The notes beneath the pieces are model-generated. The model saw only the letters and a list, made by a program, of their open reading frames with translations, did not search any database and was not told the DNA's origin. From positions 41,945-105,944 of the forward strand of contig NZ_JAGQCY010000013.1 of the NCBI RefSeq assembly GCF_024346455.1: 64,000 nt of DNA, given 5' to 3'. The position numbers and the translations under genes are program-made. Of this stretch, positions 1 to 8,633 are shown piece after piece. This DNA comes from Cyanobium sp. Aljojuca 7A6 (GTDB lineage Bacteria > Cyanobacteriota > Cyanobacteriia > PCC-6307 > Cyanobiaceae). Each line of letters starts with the position of its first letter. The stretch's first letter is position 1.

Positions 1-572
1 CCCATCGACACCATGACGAGGCCGCAGCTCTCGATCGGCTCCAGCACCTGCTCATTGCCGCTGCCCGTCACCTGGGGGCTGCGGTCGGCCACGCCGAGCA
101 TGGTGGGGGCATTGGGGCCGTAGATGTCGGCATCGAGCAGTCCCACCCGCAGGCCGGAAGCGGCCAGGGCACAGGCCAGGTTCACGGCCACGGTGCTCTT
201 GCCCACGCCGCCTTTGCCGCTGCTGACGGCGATCACCTGGCGCACGCCGGGGATGCCCTGCCGTTCAGGCAGCTGGCCCCCACCGGGGCCGTGGCCGGCG
301 GCGCCGATCGGCCCCGACGAGGGGGCGGCGGCGGGCTGGGCCAGTTCGATCTGCACGTCGTTGATGCCCTCCACGGCCAGCAGGGCATCGCGGGCCTCAG
401 CGGCGATGCGCTCCCGCTGGCTGTTGGCGAACCCGGGCAGGGCCAGCCGGAACACCGCACGGCTGCCCTGATGACGCAGGTCGGTGATCCAGCCCAGCTC
501 CACCAGGCTCCGGCCGCTGCCGGCATCGCAGAGCGACTGCAGGGCCTTCAAGAGGGTGTCGGCGCTGGCCAT
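1..572 (-). CDS. mrp: Mrp/NBP35-family P-loop ATPase (Fe-S carrier), C-terminus beyond window
   Basis: Only the first 190 residues lie in the window. Residues 1-80 fit the MIP18/DUF59 domain that precedes the ATPase in many Mrp proteins. After a Gly/Pro-rich linker comes a deviant Walker A motif, [11 protein letters not shown] (117-127), then DADIYGPN (147-154), a signature of the Mrp/NBP35 branch of the ParA/MinD superfamily. The family is known to bind and deliver Fe-S clusters in the cytosol. The ATG at 572 is the first in frame and no long extension is possible. It is divergent from hemF with about 190 bp between them. MinD is excluded as an identity because a separate minD lies at 56 kb. 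Confidence 0.93.
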   Translation of the reverse strand, partial: MASADTLLKALQSLCDAGSGRSLVELGWITDLRHQGSRAVFRLALPGFANSQRERIAAEARDALLAVEGINDVQIELAQPAAAPSSGPIGAAGHGPGGGQLPERQGIPGVRQVIAVSSGKGGVGKSTVAVNLACALAASGLRVGLLDADIYGPNAPTMLGVADRSPQVTGSGNEQVLEPIESCGLVMVSM

Positions 573-765
573 TCGTCGACGTTACGGGCGTTCTGAACCG
601 GGATCCTAGGGGCCGTGCCCCGGGGAGGTCGGGGCGGCTCCGGTACCCCCATGGCGGCCGCCCGGAACTTCTGCAGCCCGTGACAGAGGCTCTCGAACCC
701 TTGTGAGACCCCCCGGCGGGCTGAAAAGGTGTGCGGATGTTCCGCGTCCGACGCGCTGCCGTTCC

Positions 766-1791
766 ATGGAGATGCCACCTGCCGATTCCCGCAGCCGCGC
801 CAAGGCCCTGCTGATGGGCCTGCAGGATTCCATCTGTGCCGGCCTGGCCAGCCTCGATGGTGAAGCCGGCTTCGAGGAACAGAGCTGGGAGCGGCCGGAG
901 GGCGGCGGCGGCCGCTCCCGGGTGATGAAGGACGGCCGGGTGTTCGAGCAGGGCGGGGTCAACTTCTCCGAGGTGGAGGGCGAGCGCTTGCCTCCCTCGA
1001 TCCTTTCCCAGCGCCCCGAAGCGGAGGGCCACCGCTGGTTTGCCACCGGTACCTCCATGGTGCTGCACCCGCGCAGTCCCTTCCTGCCCACGGTGCACCT
1101 CAACTACCGCTACTTCGAGGCCGGGCCGGTGTGGTGGTTCGGAGGCGGCGCCGACCTCACTCCCTACTACCCCTTCCTGGAGGATGCCCGCCACTTCCAT
1201 CGCACCCTCAAGGGGGCCTGCGATGGGGTGGATCCGGCCTACTACAAGGTGTTCAAGCCCTGGTGTGATGACTACTTCTTCCTGAAGCACCGGGGTGAGA
1301 CCAGGGGTGTGGGCGGGATCTTTTACGACTACCAGGACCCCGGCGGGGTCCTCTACAAGGGCGGCGATTCCGAGGGTCCGGCGGCGGCGGCCAGCGCGGC
1401 CGTCGGGCCCCTGCACCAGGACTGGGAGCAGCTGTTCGCCCTGGCCTCGGCCTGCGGCAACGCCTTCCTGCCGAGCTATGTGCCGATCGTGGAGCGCCGC
1501 CAGGGGCTGCCCTGGGGCGAGGTCGAGCGCCAGTTCCAGCTCTACCGCCGGGGCCGGTACGTGGAGTTCAACCTGGTGTTCGACCGCGGCACGATCTTCG
1601 GCCTGCAGACCAATGGCCGCACCGAGTCGATCCTGATGTCGCTGCCGCCCCTGGTGCGCTGGGAGTACGGCTACACGCCAGACGCCGGCAGCCGGGAGGC
1701 CCTGCTCACCGACCTGTTCACTCGTCCCCAGAACTGGCTTGAAGACCCTTCCCTGGAGGAGCGCTGCCGACCCCACCAGGCGGTGGGCTGA
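766..1791 (+). CDS. hemF: Oxygen-dependent coproporphyrinogen III oxidase
   Basis: This enzyme oxidatively decarboxylates coproporphyrinogen III to protoporphyrinogen IX, feeding heme, chlorophyll and, through heme, bilin synthesis. Recognisable motifs are [10 protein letters not shown] near residue 60, HLNYRYFE, and the family signature [14 protein letters not shown]. The product is 341 aa from ATG 766, the usual size for cyanobacterial HemF. An upstream in-frame start at 703 would add an unconserved, arginine-rich leader. Its 3' end overlaps the convergent amidase-like gene by 74 bp. Confidence 0.95.
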   Translation: MEMPPADSRSRAKALLMGLQDSICAGLASLDGEAGFEEQSWERPEGGGGRSRVMKDGRVFEQGGVNFSEVEGERLPPSILSQRPEAEGHRWFATGTSMVLHPRSPFLPTVHLNYRYFEAGPVWWFGGGADLTPYYPFLEDARHFHRTLKGACDGVDPAYYKVFKPWCDDYFFLKHRGETRGVGGIFYDYQDPGGVLYKGGDSEGPAAAASAAVGPLHQDWEQLFALASACGNAFLPSYVPIVERRQGLPWGEVERQFQLYRRGRYVEFNLVFDRGTIFGLQTNGRTESILMSLPPLVRWEYGYTPDAGSREALLTDLFTRPQNWLEDPSLEERCRPHQAVG

Positions 1792-2599
1792 GCGGCAGGG
1801 TGGTGGTGGGGCTGCGGCCCAGGCCGTTCTCCAGGGCTGTCACGATCCGGTTGGCGATGGCCATCACCGTGTCGGCACGGGTGGCTGGGTTGCGCAAGGA
1901 GCGCTCCAGGCTGCCTTCCAGCTTGCCCACCTCCAGCAGGGCAATGCCGCGCCTGGGTCCCCCCAGGCCGCCACGGAAGGCCATGGGAAAGGCACCGAAG
2001 GCCTCAGCCAGGCTCTCGTCGAGACGGCCGAAGGGCCGGTGCAGCGGTGGGATCAGCCCCGATCCGACGCCGGTGGGCCCCCAGGCATCGAAGTGGATCT
2101 CCATGGCGTAGCCGCCGCTGGCGGCGTGCTGCCGGCCCACACTCCAGTTGGTGCGGGGATCGTCGCCGTCGCTGATGCTGCGGAAGGGGGGGCGGTAGTA
2201 GCTGATGCGCAAGCCCCGCTGCTGGCCCACGGCCACCACCGTCTCGGCGACGACCATGTTCCAGTACAGCTCATCGCTGATGCCCGGGTACATCGGCGCC
2301 GCCCCGGCGGCCACGGCGGCGCCAGGGGTTCCTGAACCAGCCATGCCCTGGGAATCGGCATGGCCGGCCAGCACCAGGATCGGGGTGTCCGGATCGATGG
2401 GGCGGAGGCCGATCCAGTCCCGCGGCAGGGGGCTGCGGGGCCCGGTGATCGGATCGACGCTGGGCCGCGCGGGCGCGAGGGTCCGGCTCTGGCTGCCCAG
2501 CACGATGGCTTCGGCGCTGCGGGCGGGTGCTGCCAGGGGACCAAGGCTGCCGATCAGGAGGGCTGGTCCCACCAGCCAGGCCGCAGAACGGGAACGCAT
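1718..2599 (-). CDS. Secreted N-acetylmuramoyl-L-alanine amidase-like protein
   Basis: The 293-residue product begins with a basic N-terminus and a hydrophobic stretch ending near APARSA, which looks like a cleavable signal peptide. The pattern AGHAD (about residue 78), then MEIHFDAWG (about 166) and LLEVGKLEG (about 222) resembles the Zn-binding His, His and catalytic Glu layout of Amidase_3 enzymes, which cut the amide bond between MurNAc and the stem peptide. The match is by motif spacing only. It follows the CCB2/CCB4-like gene by 4 bp on the same strand, so the two are probably cotranscribed. The last 74 bp overlap hemF tail to tail. Confidence 0.7.
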   Translation of the reverse strand: MRSRSAAWLVGPALLIGSLGPLAAPARSAEAIVLGSQSRTLAPARPSVDPITGPRSPLPRDWIGLRPIDPDTPILVLAGHADSQGMAGSGTPGAAVAAGAAPMYPGISDELYWNMVVAETVVAVGQQRGLRISYYRPPFRSISDGDDPRTNWSVGRQHAASGGYAMEIHFDAWGPTGVGSGLIPPLHRPFGRLDESLAEAFGAFPMAFRGGLGGPRRGIALLEVGKLEGSLERSLRNPATRADTVMAIANRIVTALENGLGRSPTTTLPLSPPPGGVGSAPPGKGLQASSGDE

Positions 2600-2603
2600 C
2601 GGC

Positions 2604-3155
2604 TCAGATCGGGGAGGAGAGCAGGGCGCCGTCGCTGGCCAGTTGCAGCCCGGGCCCCAGCTCCCGTTCGATGGCGATCAGTTCGTCGCGGTGAGCCCGC
2701 AGGCGCAGGGTGCTGCCGCTGCCGGCGCCCTCGTCCATCAGGCGCAGCTCCAGGCTCTCGGGCCTGGCCGCTCGCCGGCTGTACAGCACACCCGCCATCG
2801 GACCGGCCAGGGCCAGCAGCAGGGGCCACCAGCCGAGGGAGGGAAGCACCTGGCGCAGCACCAGGCCCAGGCAGGCGGCCCCTACGCTGCCCAGCAGCGA
2901 CAGCAGCAGGGCGAGGGGCAGGCTGGAGCGCACCTGGCCGCGGAAGCGCAGCAGCTGGCGCTCGGGATCGCCGGTTTCGGTCTGCCAGCCCCGGGCCGTG
3001 AGCCAGTTGGAGAGGCCCTCGAGCACCTGCACCGGCGGCTGGGGGGAGTGGACGTCCACCACCGTGGTGCGGTCCTTGCTGGCGGCCCTCAGGAAGAAGA
3101 CCAGGCCGATGGCCATCAGCAGGGTGAGCAGAAGGGTGGAACCCAGGGTGGGCAT
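2604..3155 (-). CDS. CCB2/CCB4-type protein (cofactor assembly of complex C, subunit B)
   Basis: The 183-residue membrane protein has an N-terminal helix (residues 1-25) and a central pair of hydrophobic segments (about 80-135), followed by a soluble C-terminal part. This layout fits the cyanobacterial/plastid CCB2/CCB4 family, which in algae and plants helps attach heme c(i) to cytochrome b6. The in-frame start at 3233 would prepend an arginine-rich, non-hydrophobic stretch, so I take ATG 3155. The assignment rests on overall pattern, not on a catalytic motif. petB, its presumed client, lies at 62.3 kb. Confidence 0.6.
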   Translation of the reverse strand: MPTLGSTLLLTLLMAIGLVFFLRAASKDRTTVVDVHSPQPPVQVLEGLSNWLTARGWQTETGDPERQLLRFRGQVRSSLPLALLLSLLGSVGAACLGLVLRQVLPSLGWWPLLLALAGPMAGVLYSRRAARPESLELRLMDEGAGSGSTLRLRAHRDELIAIERELGPGLQLASDGALLSSPI

Positions 3156-3247
3156 GGCGGCGGAACCTTGGCAGGTCGCATTCTGGCCCGGGCGGGCCGG
3201 CCGGTGTCCGCGCTGGGCCACGATGGCCCCCAACTCCTTGTCCCACG

Positions 3248-3913
3248 ATGGCCCAGACCCCTTCCAGCGTCAGTGCCAGCCCCGGCCCACCGGCCCGTTT
3301 CGCCGTCTTCGACCATGACCTCGACGCGGCCTGGCAGGAGCTCTACGGCAAGGCCCGGGCCCTGGCCATCGACACCGAGGCCATGGGACTGATCCATGGT
3401 CGCGACCGCCTCTGCCTGGTGCAGATCTGCGATGACGCCGACAACGTCTGCTGCATCCGACTGGCACGGGGGCAGACGCAGGCGCCGCGGCTGAAGGCCC
3501 TCTGCGAGGACCCGGCGATCGAGAAGGTGTTCCACTTCGCCCGCTTCGATGTGGCCGCGCTGGCGGAGAACCTCGGCATCGCCGTGGACCCGATCTTCTG
3601 CACCAAGGTCGCCAGCCGCCTGGCCCGCACCTATGCCCCGCGTCACGGCCTCAAGGACGTGGTCAACGAGCTGGTGGGTGTGGAGCTCGACAAGCAGGCC
3701 CAGAGTTCCGACTGGGGCCGGGTGGAGGAGCTGAGTGACACCCAGCTGGCCTACGCCGCCGGTGACGTGCGCTGGCTGCTGGCCGCCCGGGACCGGCTGG
3801 AGGTGATGCTGCGCCGGGAGGAGCGTTGGGCGCTGGCCCGCCGCTGTTTCGCCTGCGTGCCGGTGTTCGCCGCCCTCGACCGGCAGCGGTTCAACCAGGT
3901 CTTCGAACACTGA
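3248..3913 (+). CDS. RNase D-like 3'-5' exonuclease (DEDDy)
   Basis: The protein is 221 aa with all three exonuclease motifs: DTEAMG (Exo I, about 42-47), FHFARFDVAAL (Exo II, about 98) and LAYAAGDVRWLL (Exo III with the DEDDy Tyr and Asp, about 172). The HRDC domains of full-length RNase D are missing, so it is the short cyanobacterial form. Processing of tRNA or small-RNA 3' ends is the family role; the exact substrate is not evident. The N-terminal 15 residues are Ser/Pro-rich and probably disordered. Confidence 0.88.
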   Translation: MAQTPSSVSASPGPPARFAVFDHDLDAAWQELYGKARALAIDTEAMGLIHGRDRLCLVQICDDADNVCCIRLARGQTQAPRLKALCEDPAIEKVFHFARFDVAALAENLGIAVDPIFCTKVASRLARTYAPRHGLKDVVNELVGVELDKQAQSSDWGRVEELSDTQLAYAAGDVRWLLAARDRLEVMLRREERWALARRCFACVPVFAALDRQRFNQVFEH

Positions 3914-3946
3914 GTCCGGGCGCGCTGATGCCGCCTGCCGTGGTGC

Positions 3947-4204
3947 TCAGTCCTCGATCATGAACAGGTCGTCTTCCCCCACCGACCGCAGCTGGCCATC
4001 GAACAGCTGGCCCCGGTCGAGGCCACTGGCCCTGGTTTCCTCCAGCAGCCGCTCCGCCAGGGCCAGCTTGGCGGCGGTGTCCCGCAGGCCCTCCTTGGCC
4101 GCCTGGATCTCCACCCGCCGGCGGGCCGACGCCAGGCTGATGCCCAGTTTCGTGGCCAGATGACCGCAGGCGGCGTTGAAGCTGCGGTCGGGGATGCCGG
4201 GCAT
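3947..4204 (-). CDS. Small conserved-looking helical protein, unknown function
   Basis: The protein has 85 residues from ATG 4204, or 97 from ATG 4240. The central part (about 15-65) is Ala/Leu/Arg/Glu-rich and predicted helical, and the C-terminus is acidic (EDDLFMIED). I do not recognise a family. It lies 40 bp downstream of the convergent exonuclease gene and follows the LpxB-related gene on the same strand, with 40 bp between them. Coding character is supported by GC3-rich codons and tight packing between clear genes. Confidence 0.6.
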   Translation of the reverse strand: MPGIPDRSFNAACGHLATKLGISLASARRRVEIQAAKEGLRDTAAKLALAERLLEETRASGLDRGQLFDGQLRSVGEDDLFMIED

Positions 4205-4244
4205 CGGTGCGTGGGACAAGGGGGCGAGCGAGCCCATCATCCCC

Positions 4245-5498
4245 CTACCCCGGCAGCAACCGCTCCCGGATCAGGGCCGCCAACCTGGCGCTGCCACCGG
4301 ACGGTCCCATGCGTCGCCGGCCGATGCGGCCCAGCCGGGCCCGCTCGTTGTCGTCGTCGAGCAGGGCGATCAGCCGCCGTTGCAGCTCCCTGCTGCCATG
4401 GCAGGGCTGCACAGCGCCCCCCAGGAGCCGACTCTGGCGGCGGGCGAAGCCGGCCTTGAACTGCGGTCCTGGCCCCGGCAGTGACAGGGCCGGCACCCCC
4501 AGACCCACCAGCTGTTCGGTGGCCGTGCCGGCGGTGGCCAGTCCCAGCTCCGCCAACGGCGCCCAGGCCGCGAACCGGCCTGGGCCCACCAGCAGCTCCA
4601 GCGGGCCGCGCCGCCAGAGGGCCGAGGCAGCCGAGCCCTCCGGCGGCGCTCCTGGGATGAAGCCCGCCGCGCCGAGGGGGGCGGCCAGCTCGGCGTCACT
4701 GGGGCGGGAGCCGGTGGCCAGCAGCAGGCTGATCGGCTGGGTCGCGCTGGCGGCAGGCAGGGCGTCGAGCAGGCCGCGCAGATTGCCCAGGGCCTCGGGC
4801 AGGCGGCTGCCGGGCAGCAGCAGCAGGCGGCGCCGTCCCTGCAGCCAGCCGGGAAGAGCCCCAGGGGCGGGAGCGAATCCATCCATCATTGGATTGCCCG
4901 GAGCGACGGCCCGAACCCCGTGGCGCCGCAGCCCCCTGGCGGTGAGGCGATCGCGCACCGCCACCAGATGGCAGCGGTGGTGGCCCATCAGGGCCCACTC
5001 CCAGGGATCCCATTCGCTGCCCTTGGCCCGGTGGTAGCCATCGGCCAGGGGGGAGCGGCCCCAGCCGGCTGGAGGCGGCGACGCCCAGGTGTGATCACTC
5101 TTCGGGGTGCCCAGGAAGCCGTACGGCCCCCCGCCCGCCCAGGCCAGCAGCAGGGGCAGAAGGTCGCCCACCGCCAGGATCGGCAGACCCTGCCGGCCCC
5201 AGCGGCGCACGATCCGCCATTGGCGCCAGCTCAGCAGCGGCAGCCCTGCCGCCAGATCGTTGAGCAGTCCGCGCAGGCTCTGGTTGCTGAAGCCGCCGCT
5301 GGGCAGCGGCAGCCGCGGGCCGACCCGTCGCAGCTCTCCGGCTGCTTCTGCACAGGCGTAGGCCTGGCCCAGCCCCACCAGGGGCAGCACCTGCACCTGA
5401 AGACCAGGGACCTGATGCCGGAGGGCCTCGATCAGCCGCAGGGCGATCAGGTCCTCCCCATGGCCGTTGCTCAGAACCAGCAGACGGGGGGTGGACAT
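4245..5498 (-). CDS. Lipid-A-disaccharide synthase-related glycosyltransferase
   Basis: The 417-residue protein starts with RLLVLSNGHGEDLIA, the N-terminal nucleotide-sugar-binding loop of the cyanobacterial LpxB-related family. Further matches are the acceptor-side region around FLGTPKSD, a central RRLLLLPGSRLPEAL segment and a C-terminal TAGTATEQLVGLGVPAL donor-binding stretch. True LpxB makes lipid A disaccharide; the substrate of this cyanobacterial subfamily is not settled. ATG 5498 is chosen because the longer in-frame extension would run through the tRNA-Cys gene. Confidence 0.85.
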   Translation of the reverse strand: MSTPRLLVLSNGHGEDLIALRLIEALRHQVPGLQVQVLPLVGLGQAYACAEAAGELRRVGPRLPLPSGGFSNQSLRGLLNDLAAGLPLLSWRQWRIVRRWGRQGLPILAVGDLLPLLLAWAGGGPYGFLGTPKSDHTWASPPPAGWGRSPLADGYHRAKGSEWDPWEWALMGHHRCHLVAVRDRLTARGLRRHGVRAVAPGNPMMDGFAPAPGALPGWLQGRRRLLLLPGSRLPEALGNLRGLLDALPAASATQPISLLLATGSRPSDAELAAPLGAAGFIPGAPPEGSAASALWRRGPLELLVGPGRFAAWAPLAELGLATAGTATEQLVGLGVPALSLPGPGPQFKAGFARRQSRLLGGAVQPCHGSRELQRRLIALLDDDNERARLGRIGRRRMGPSGGSARLAALIRERLLPG

Positions 5499-5542
5499 GC
5501 CATGGCTGATACGATCCGCTGCGGGGAGTTTGCTCCCCGGCA

Positions 5543-5613
5543 GGCGGCATGGCCAAGTGGTAAGGCAGAGGATTGCAAATCCTTTATCCCCAGTTCGAAT
5601 CTGGGTGCCGCCT
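5543..5613 (+). tRNA. trnC: tRNA-Cys (GCA)
   Basis: A 71-nt cloverleaf with acceptor stem GGCGGCA/TGCCGCC, anticodon stem GAGGA/TCCTT around loop TTGCAAA (anticodon GCA), and T-arm CCCAG/TTCGAAT/CTGGG. The 3' CCA is not encoded. It lies 44 bp upstream of, and divergent from, the LpxB-related gene. Confidence 0.97.
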
Positions 5614-5693
5614 CTGCAACAACCGACGTTCTCCTGCTCGCCCCGCTGCGCAGGAGTCACGGCCCAACGGCAGGCCATCGGTGGCAGACTGCG

Positions 5694-5903
5694 ATGGACT
5701 TGCCAATGAGGACTGAGGTGGGAGTCAATTCCACGGAAGAGCCGGATCCGTTCGTGGCGCTGCTCAGCGAAGACTGCCTGGCGATGATTGAAAAGATCCA
5801 GGCCTATCGCGAAAGAATGCAGCTGCCTTCCACCCCCACGGCGATTCTTGAAGATGCCATTATCGAGTACTACACCGCTCTAAAAAGAGTCGGCAACTGG
5901 TGA
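5694..5903 (+). CDS. Small protein, unknown function
   Basis: The product is 69 aa from ATG 5694 or 65 aa from ATG 5706. It is acidic at the N-terminus and helical after residue 20, with SEDCLAMIEKIQAYRERMQ followed by a Pro/Thr turn and a second helix ending VGNW. It reads like a small soluble helix-turn-helix protein, but I cannot assign a family. It follows tRNA-Cys by 80 bp. Codon use is less GC-biased than its neighbours. Confidence 0.6.
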   Translation: MDLPMRTEVGVNSTEEPDPFVALLSEDCLAMIEKIQAYRERMQLPSTPTAILEDAIIEYYTALKRVGNW

Positions 5904-5961
5904 TAATTGCGCGGCAGATCTCTCAGCGGATCTCGCAGCACGATGACAGCCTGGTCCGGTT

Positions 5962-6600
5962 TCATTCCTGCTGAGCTCCAGGCCTGCGCTGCGGCTGGCG
6001 TGCTCCTGCTCCAAGGATCAATTCCGCCCGTTTCCTGTGCAGGCTCATCGAGGCTTCGGTGAGCACCACCCATTGCGCCAGGGTGGAGCAATGCTCCTCA
6101 AAGGGGGGCAGGTCCAGCCGCAGCGGCCGCCAGGCTCCTGCGTCGATGTTCCGGTTGAGCTCCGCGTGGGGCAGATCGTCGTTGGTGATGATCAGCCAGC
6201 GGTAGTGGGCCTTGAAATGGTCGAGATATTCCCGCACCAATTGGTTGGGAAGGTGTTGCAGCACATCCTTCACCAGAATCAGATCGGCGGGCGGCAGGCT
6301 GGCCAGGTCCTCGAAGAGCTCGAAGCGAATCGAGTCGCTGGCGTGGAGGTCACGGTTGGCTGCCACCACGGAGTCGACGATGTCAATCCCTGTGTAGGTG
6401 ATGTCGCCCCAGTGGATCAGCCGGGAGAACTGCCAGTCGCCACAGCCGAAATCGACGACGCTGCGGATGTCATTGAGCCGCAGAAAGCGCTGCAGGGTGG
6501 CGATGTACTCGCCATTGAACTCAGGTCTGGAGCCCTGGCCCGAGCCTCCCCCCCATGTGTCGCGTTGATAGATGCGTGTGAAGGCGTCCTTGGTCGACAT
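5962..6600 (-). CDS. Class I SAM-dependent methyltransferase
   Basis: The 212-residue product has motif I VVDFGCGDWQFSR (about 48-60), an acidic motif II TGIDIVDSVV (about 70), and a post-II stretch LILVKDVLQHLP (about 110) typical of class I Rossmann methyltransferases. The N-terminal part around RDTWGGGSGQGSRP resembles FkbM/hypothetical sugar or small-molecule methyltransferases. The substrate cannot be inferred. ATG 6600 is preferred over 6648 because the extra residues are Pro/Gly-rich. It may be cotranscribed with the small ORF upstream (6659-6742). Confidence 0.8.
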   Translation of the reverse strand: MSTKDAFTRIYQRDTWGGGSGQGSRPEFNGEYIATLQRFLRLNDIRSVVDFGCGDWQFSRLIHWGDITYTGIDIVDSVVAANRDLHASDSIRFELFEDLASLPPADLILVKDVLQHLPNQLVREYLDHFKAHYRWLIITNDDLPHAELNRNIDAGAWRPLRLDLPPFEEHCSTLAQWVVLTEASMSLHRKRAELILGAGARQPQRRPGAQQE

Positions 6601-6658
6601 GCCGGATGGTGGGTGGCGGCACCCTAGCGGCGGCGTCCCTTGGGCCACTCGCGACGGC

Positions 6659-6742
6659 TCAGGGAAGGACGCCCAGGAGCAGGGAGATCAGGGCGAACCC
6701 GACGACGCCCACCAGGGCCAGCAGCGATGTGGACTGGGGCAT
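6659..6742 (-). CDS. Candidate 27-residue single-span membrane protein
   Basis: The reading frame from ATG 6742 (or 6748) gives 27-29 residues: a short polar start (MPQSTS) followed by 21 hydrophobic residues ending LLGVLP. This is the size and layout of low-mass photosystem or b6f subunits, but it does not match PsbI, J, K, L, M, T, X, Y, PetG, L, M, N, PsaI, J or M as I know them. No strong Shine-Dalgarno is visible. It sits 58 bp upstream of the methyltransferase gene on the same strand. Confidence 0.4.
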   Translation of the reverse strand: MPQSTSLLALVGVVGFALISLLLGVLP

Positions 6743-6853
6743 GACCATCACCCGAACGAACGAATCATAAAGAGAACCTGAAGAAGGTCAGGGTTGTCTG
6801 TGGCGTTCGTTGCCGATCGTCATTTCCCCCGCCCACCCGGCTCGCAGGTCCGC

Positions 6854-7381
6854 TCAGGGAGAGGCTTCCGCCTGCCACCGCTCCCCTTCCGAGCCGACGG
6901 CCTCGCAGCGGAAGGCGCGGCCGTCCAGCTGGCAGTGGCCGCTGGCGAGCTGGGCCCTGGTCAGCCCCAGGGCCGCCGTTGCCTCGCCGAAGCCCGTCTG
7001 GCCCACGGCACTCACGCGCAGCCGCAGGGGCCAGCGCGGCTCGCAGCGGCTTGCCTGGCATTGCATGCCCCTGGTGCCTTCCGCCAGCACCCCGGCGAAG
7101 ACCAGCTGGCGATCCAGGAAGGCGCCGCTGCCGGCCGGTTGCACAAACCGGACCGTGAGCAGTCCCTCCATCTGCTGATCCAGGCGCAGAACCCTGCAAC
7201 TGCTCGTCTGCTGCTGCGAGGCCTGGCGGGACGTGCTGACGATGCGGCAGCGCCGCAGGCCCCCTTCCCAGCGGCCGAAATCCTCGCCCCGCAGCTCCTG
7301 GCCCTCCAGGGGCGCCCAGGGGCCGGTGAGGGCCAGCAGCAGCAGGCCTGAGGTCCATCCCCGGCCAAGCCACCGCTTCAA
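6854..7381 (-). CDS. Secreted protein of unknown function, TTG start
   Basis: TTG 7381 gives 175 aa with a textbook signal peptide (KRW, then a GLLLLALTG core, ending near PLEGQ). The mature part has five or more cysteines and WEGGLRRCRIV near residue 45, suggesting a periplasmic disulfide-containing fold. No family is recognised. The TTG overlaps the TGA of the upstream zinc-ribbon-like ORF by 4 bp (TTGA), suggesting translational coupling. An in-frame start at 7597 would destroy the signal peptide and overlap the upstream gene, so I reject it. Confidence 0.65.
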   Translation of the reverse strand: MKRWLGRGWTSGLLLLALTGPWAPLEGQELRGEDFGRWEGGLRRCRIVSTSRQASQQQTSSCRVLRLDQQMEGLLTVRFVQPAGSGAFLDRQLVFAGVLAEGTRGMQCQASRCEPRWPLRLRVSAVGQTGFGEATAALGLTRAQLASGHCQLDGRAFRCEAVGSEGERWQAEASP

Positions 7382-7566
7382 TAGCCCGAGTCGGCAACGC
7401 AGATCCCCTGGCAGCTGATTCCGTTGCTGGCTGTGCGGCCGCAATGGGAGCAGAGCACCGGCTCGGGGGCGGGCGCGGTCGGCGCGTTGCCGGCGGCCAA
7501 CGGGATGGGGGCGTTCGCTCCGGCGGTGGGCAGGGGCGGCCGGCCGCCGGGATGGGTGGTCATCAC
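7378..7566 (-). CDS. Small CxxC/CxxxC protein, unknown function
   Basis: The 62-residue protein has a Pro/Ala-rich first half and a cysteine-rich tail: CSHCGRTASNGISCQGICVADSGY. Four cysteines in CxxC-x9-CxxxC spacing suggest a small metal-binding ribbon. I recall similar C-termini in marine picocyanobacterial hypotheticals but cannot name a family. It ends in TGA overlapping the TTG start of the secreted protein downstream. Confidence 0.6.
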   Translation of the reverse strand: MMTTHPGGRPPLPTAGANAPIPLAAGNAPTAPAPEPVLCSHCGRTASNGISCQGICVADSGY

Positions 7567-7647
7567 AGGCCCCCTGAGGACGGTTCGGTTCGATCATGGC
7601 AACAGCGTGAGAGTGTCGCGATCGACTGGGCCGACCCTGCCACCCCC

Positions 7648-8628
7648 GTGTCCTCGCCCGTGCCGCCAGGTGCCCCCGGCATCGGGGTGGGCACCTGGGC
7701 CTGGGGCAACCAGTTTCTCTGGGGCTACGACCCGGCCCAGGACGCGGAGCTGGCCGCCTGTTTTCGCCGGGCGGTGGACCTGGGGCTGACCCTGTTCGAC
7801 ACGGCCGATTCCTACGGCACCGGTCGCTTCGGAGGCCGCAGCGAGTCGCTGCTGGGCGGCTTCGTCGCCGATCTGCCGCCGGCCCGGCGCCAGCGGCTCA
7901 CCGTGGCCACCAAGCTGGCCCCCTTCCCCTGGCGCCTGGGCCGCCGTGGATTCGAGGGGGCCTTCGAAGCCTCCCTGCGACGGTTGGGGGGCCATCTTGA
8001 TCGGGTTCAGCTGCACTGGAGCACGGCCCGCTACGCCCCCTGGCAGGAGGGGCCCCTCCTGGAGGGGCTGGCGGATCTGCTCGAACAGGGCCGGGTGGGC
8101 AGCCTGGGGGTGTCCAACCTGGGCCCTCGCCGGTTGCGGCTGGTGCACGAACGGCTGGCCCGGCGGGGGCTGCGGTTGTCCAGCCTGCAGGTGCAGCTGT
8201 CCCTGCTGGCGCCCGATGCGCTCGCGGCTGACGGCGTGGCGTCGGTCTGCCGGGAGCTGGGCATTGACCTGCTGGCCTACAGCCCCCTGGCCCTCGGTCT
8301 GCTGGGCCGGCCCCCGGGGGAGGACCAGGGACGGCCTGCCGGACCCCGGGGCCTGCTGTTCCGCCGGCTGCAGCCCCGCATCCAGCCCTTGCTGCAGACC
8401 ATGCAGCGGATCGCCCAGGCCCACGACGCCCCCATGGCCGCCGTGGCGATCAACTGGTGCCGGTCCCACGGGGCCATTCCCCTGGTGGGGTTGCGCCGCG
8501 TTGACCAGGCCGAAGCGGCGGCCGCGGCCGCCAGTTGGTGCCTGGACGACGGGGAACGACGGGATCTGGACCGGGTGGCGCAGCGGTGCGAGGGGCGCAT
8601 GCCCGCCAATCCGTTTCAGAGCGCCTGA
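7648..8628 (+). CDS. Aldo/keto reductase family oxidoreductase
   Basis: The protein is a 326-residue NADPH-dependent TIM-barrel reductase. Diagnostic parts are GIGVGTWAWGNQFLW near the N-terminus, LFDTADSYGTG with the catalytic Asp and Tyr (about 52-62), TVATKLAPFPW with the catalytic Lys (about 92), QLHWSTA with His (about 125), and a C-terminal nucleotide-binding region AIPLVGLRRVDQA. GTG 7648 matches the usual N-terminus; the longer open frame upstream crosses the divergent small gene. The physiological substrate is unknown. It faces the convergent hypothetical gene 5 bp downstream. Confidence 0.88.
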   Translation: MSSPVPPGAPGIGVGTWAWGNQFLWGYDPAQDAELAACFRRAVDLGLTLFDTADSYGTGRFGGRSESLLGGFVADLPPARRQRLTVATKLAPFPWRLGRRGFEGAFEASLRRLGGHLDRVQLHWSTARYAPWQEGPLLEGLADLLEQGRVGSLGVSNLGPRRLRLVHERLARRGLRLSSLQVQLSLLAPDALAADGVASVCRELGIDLLAYSPLALGLLGRPPGEDQGRPAGPRGLLFRRLQPRIQPLLQTMQRIAQAHDAPMAAVAINWCRSHGAIPLVGLRRVDQAEAAAAAASWCLDDGERRDLDRVAQRCEGRMPANPFQSA

Positions 8629-8633
8629 GGCCG

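Noticed and set aside
397..1776. 459-codon minus-strand frame opposite hemF and mrp
   Set aside because: Antisense shadow of two clear genes; His/Gln/Gly-rich composition.
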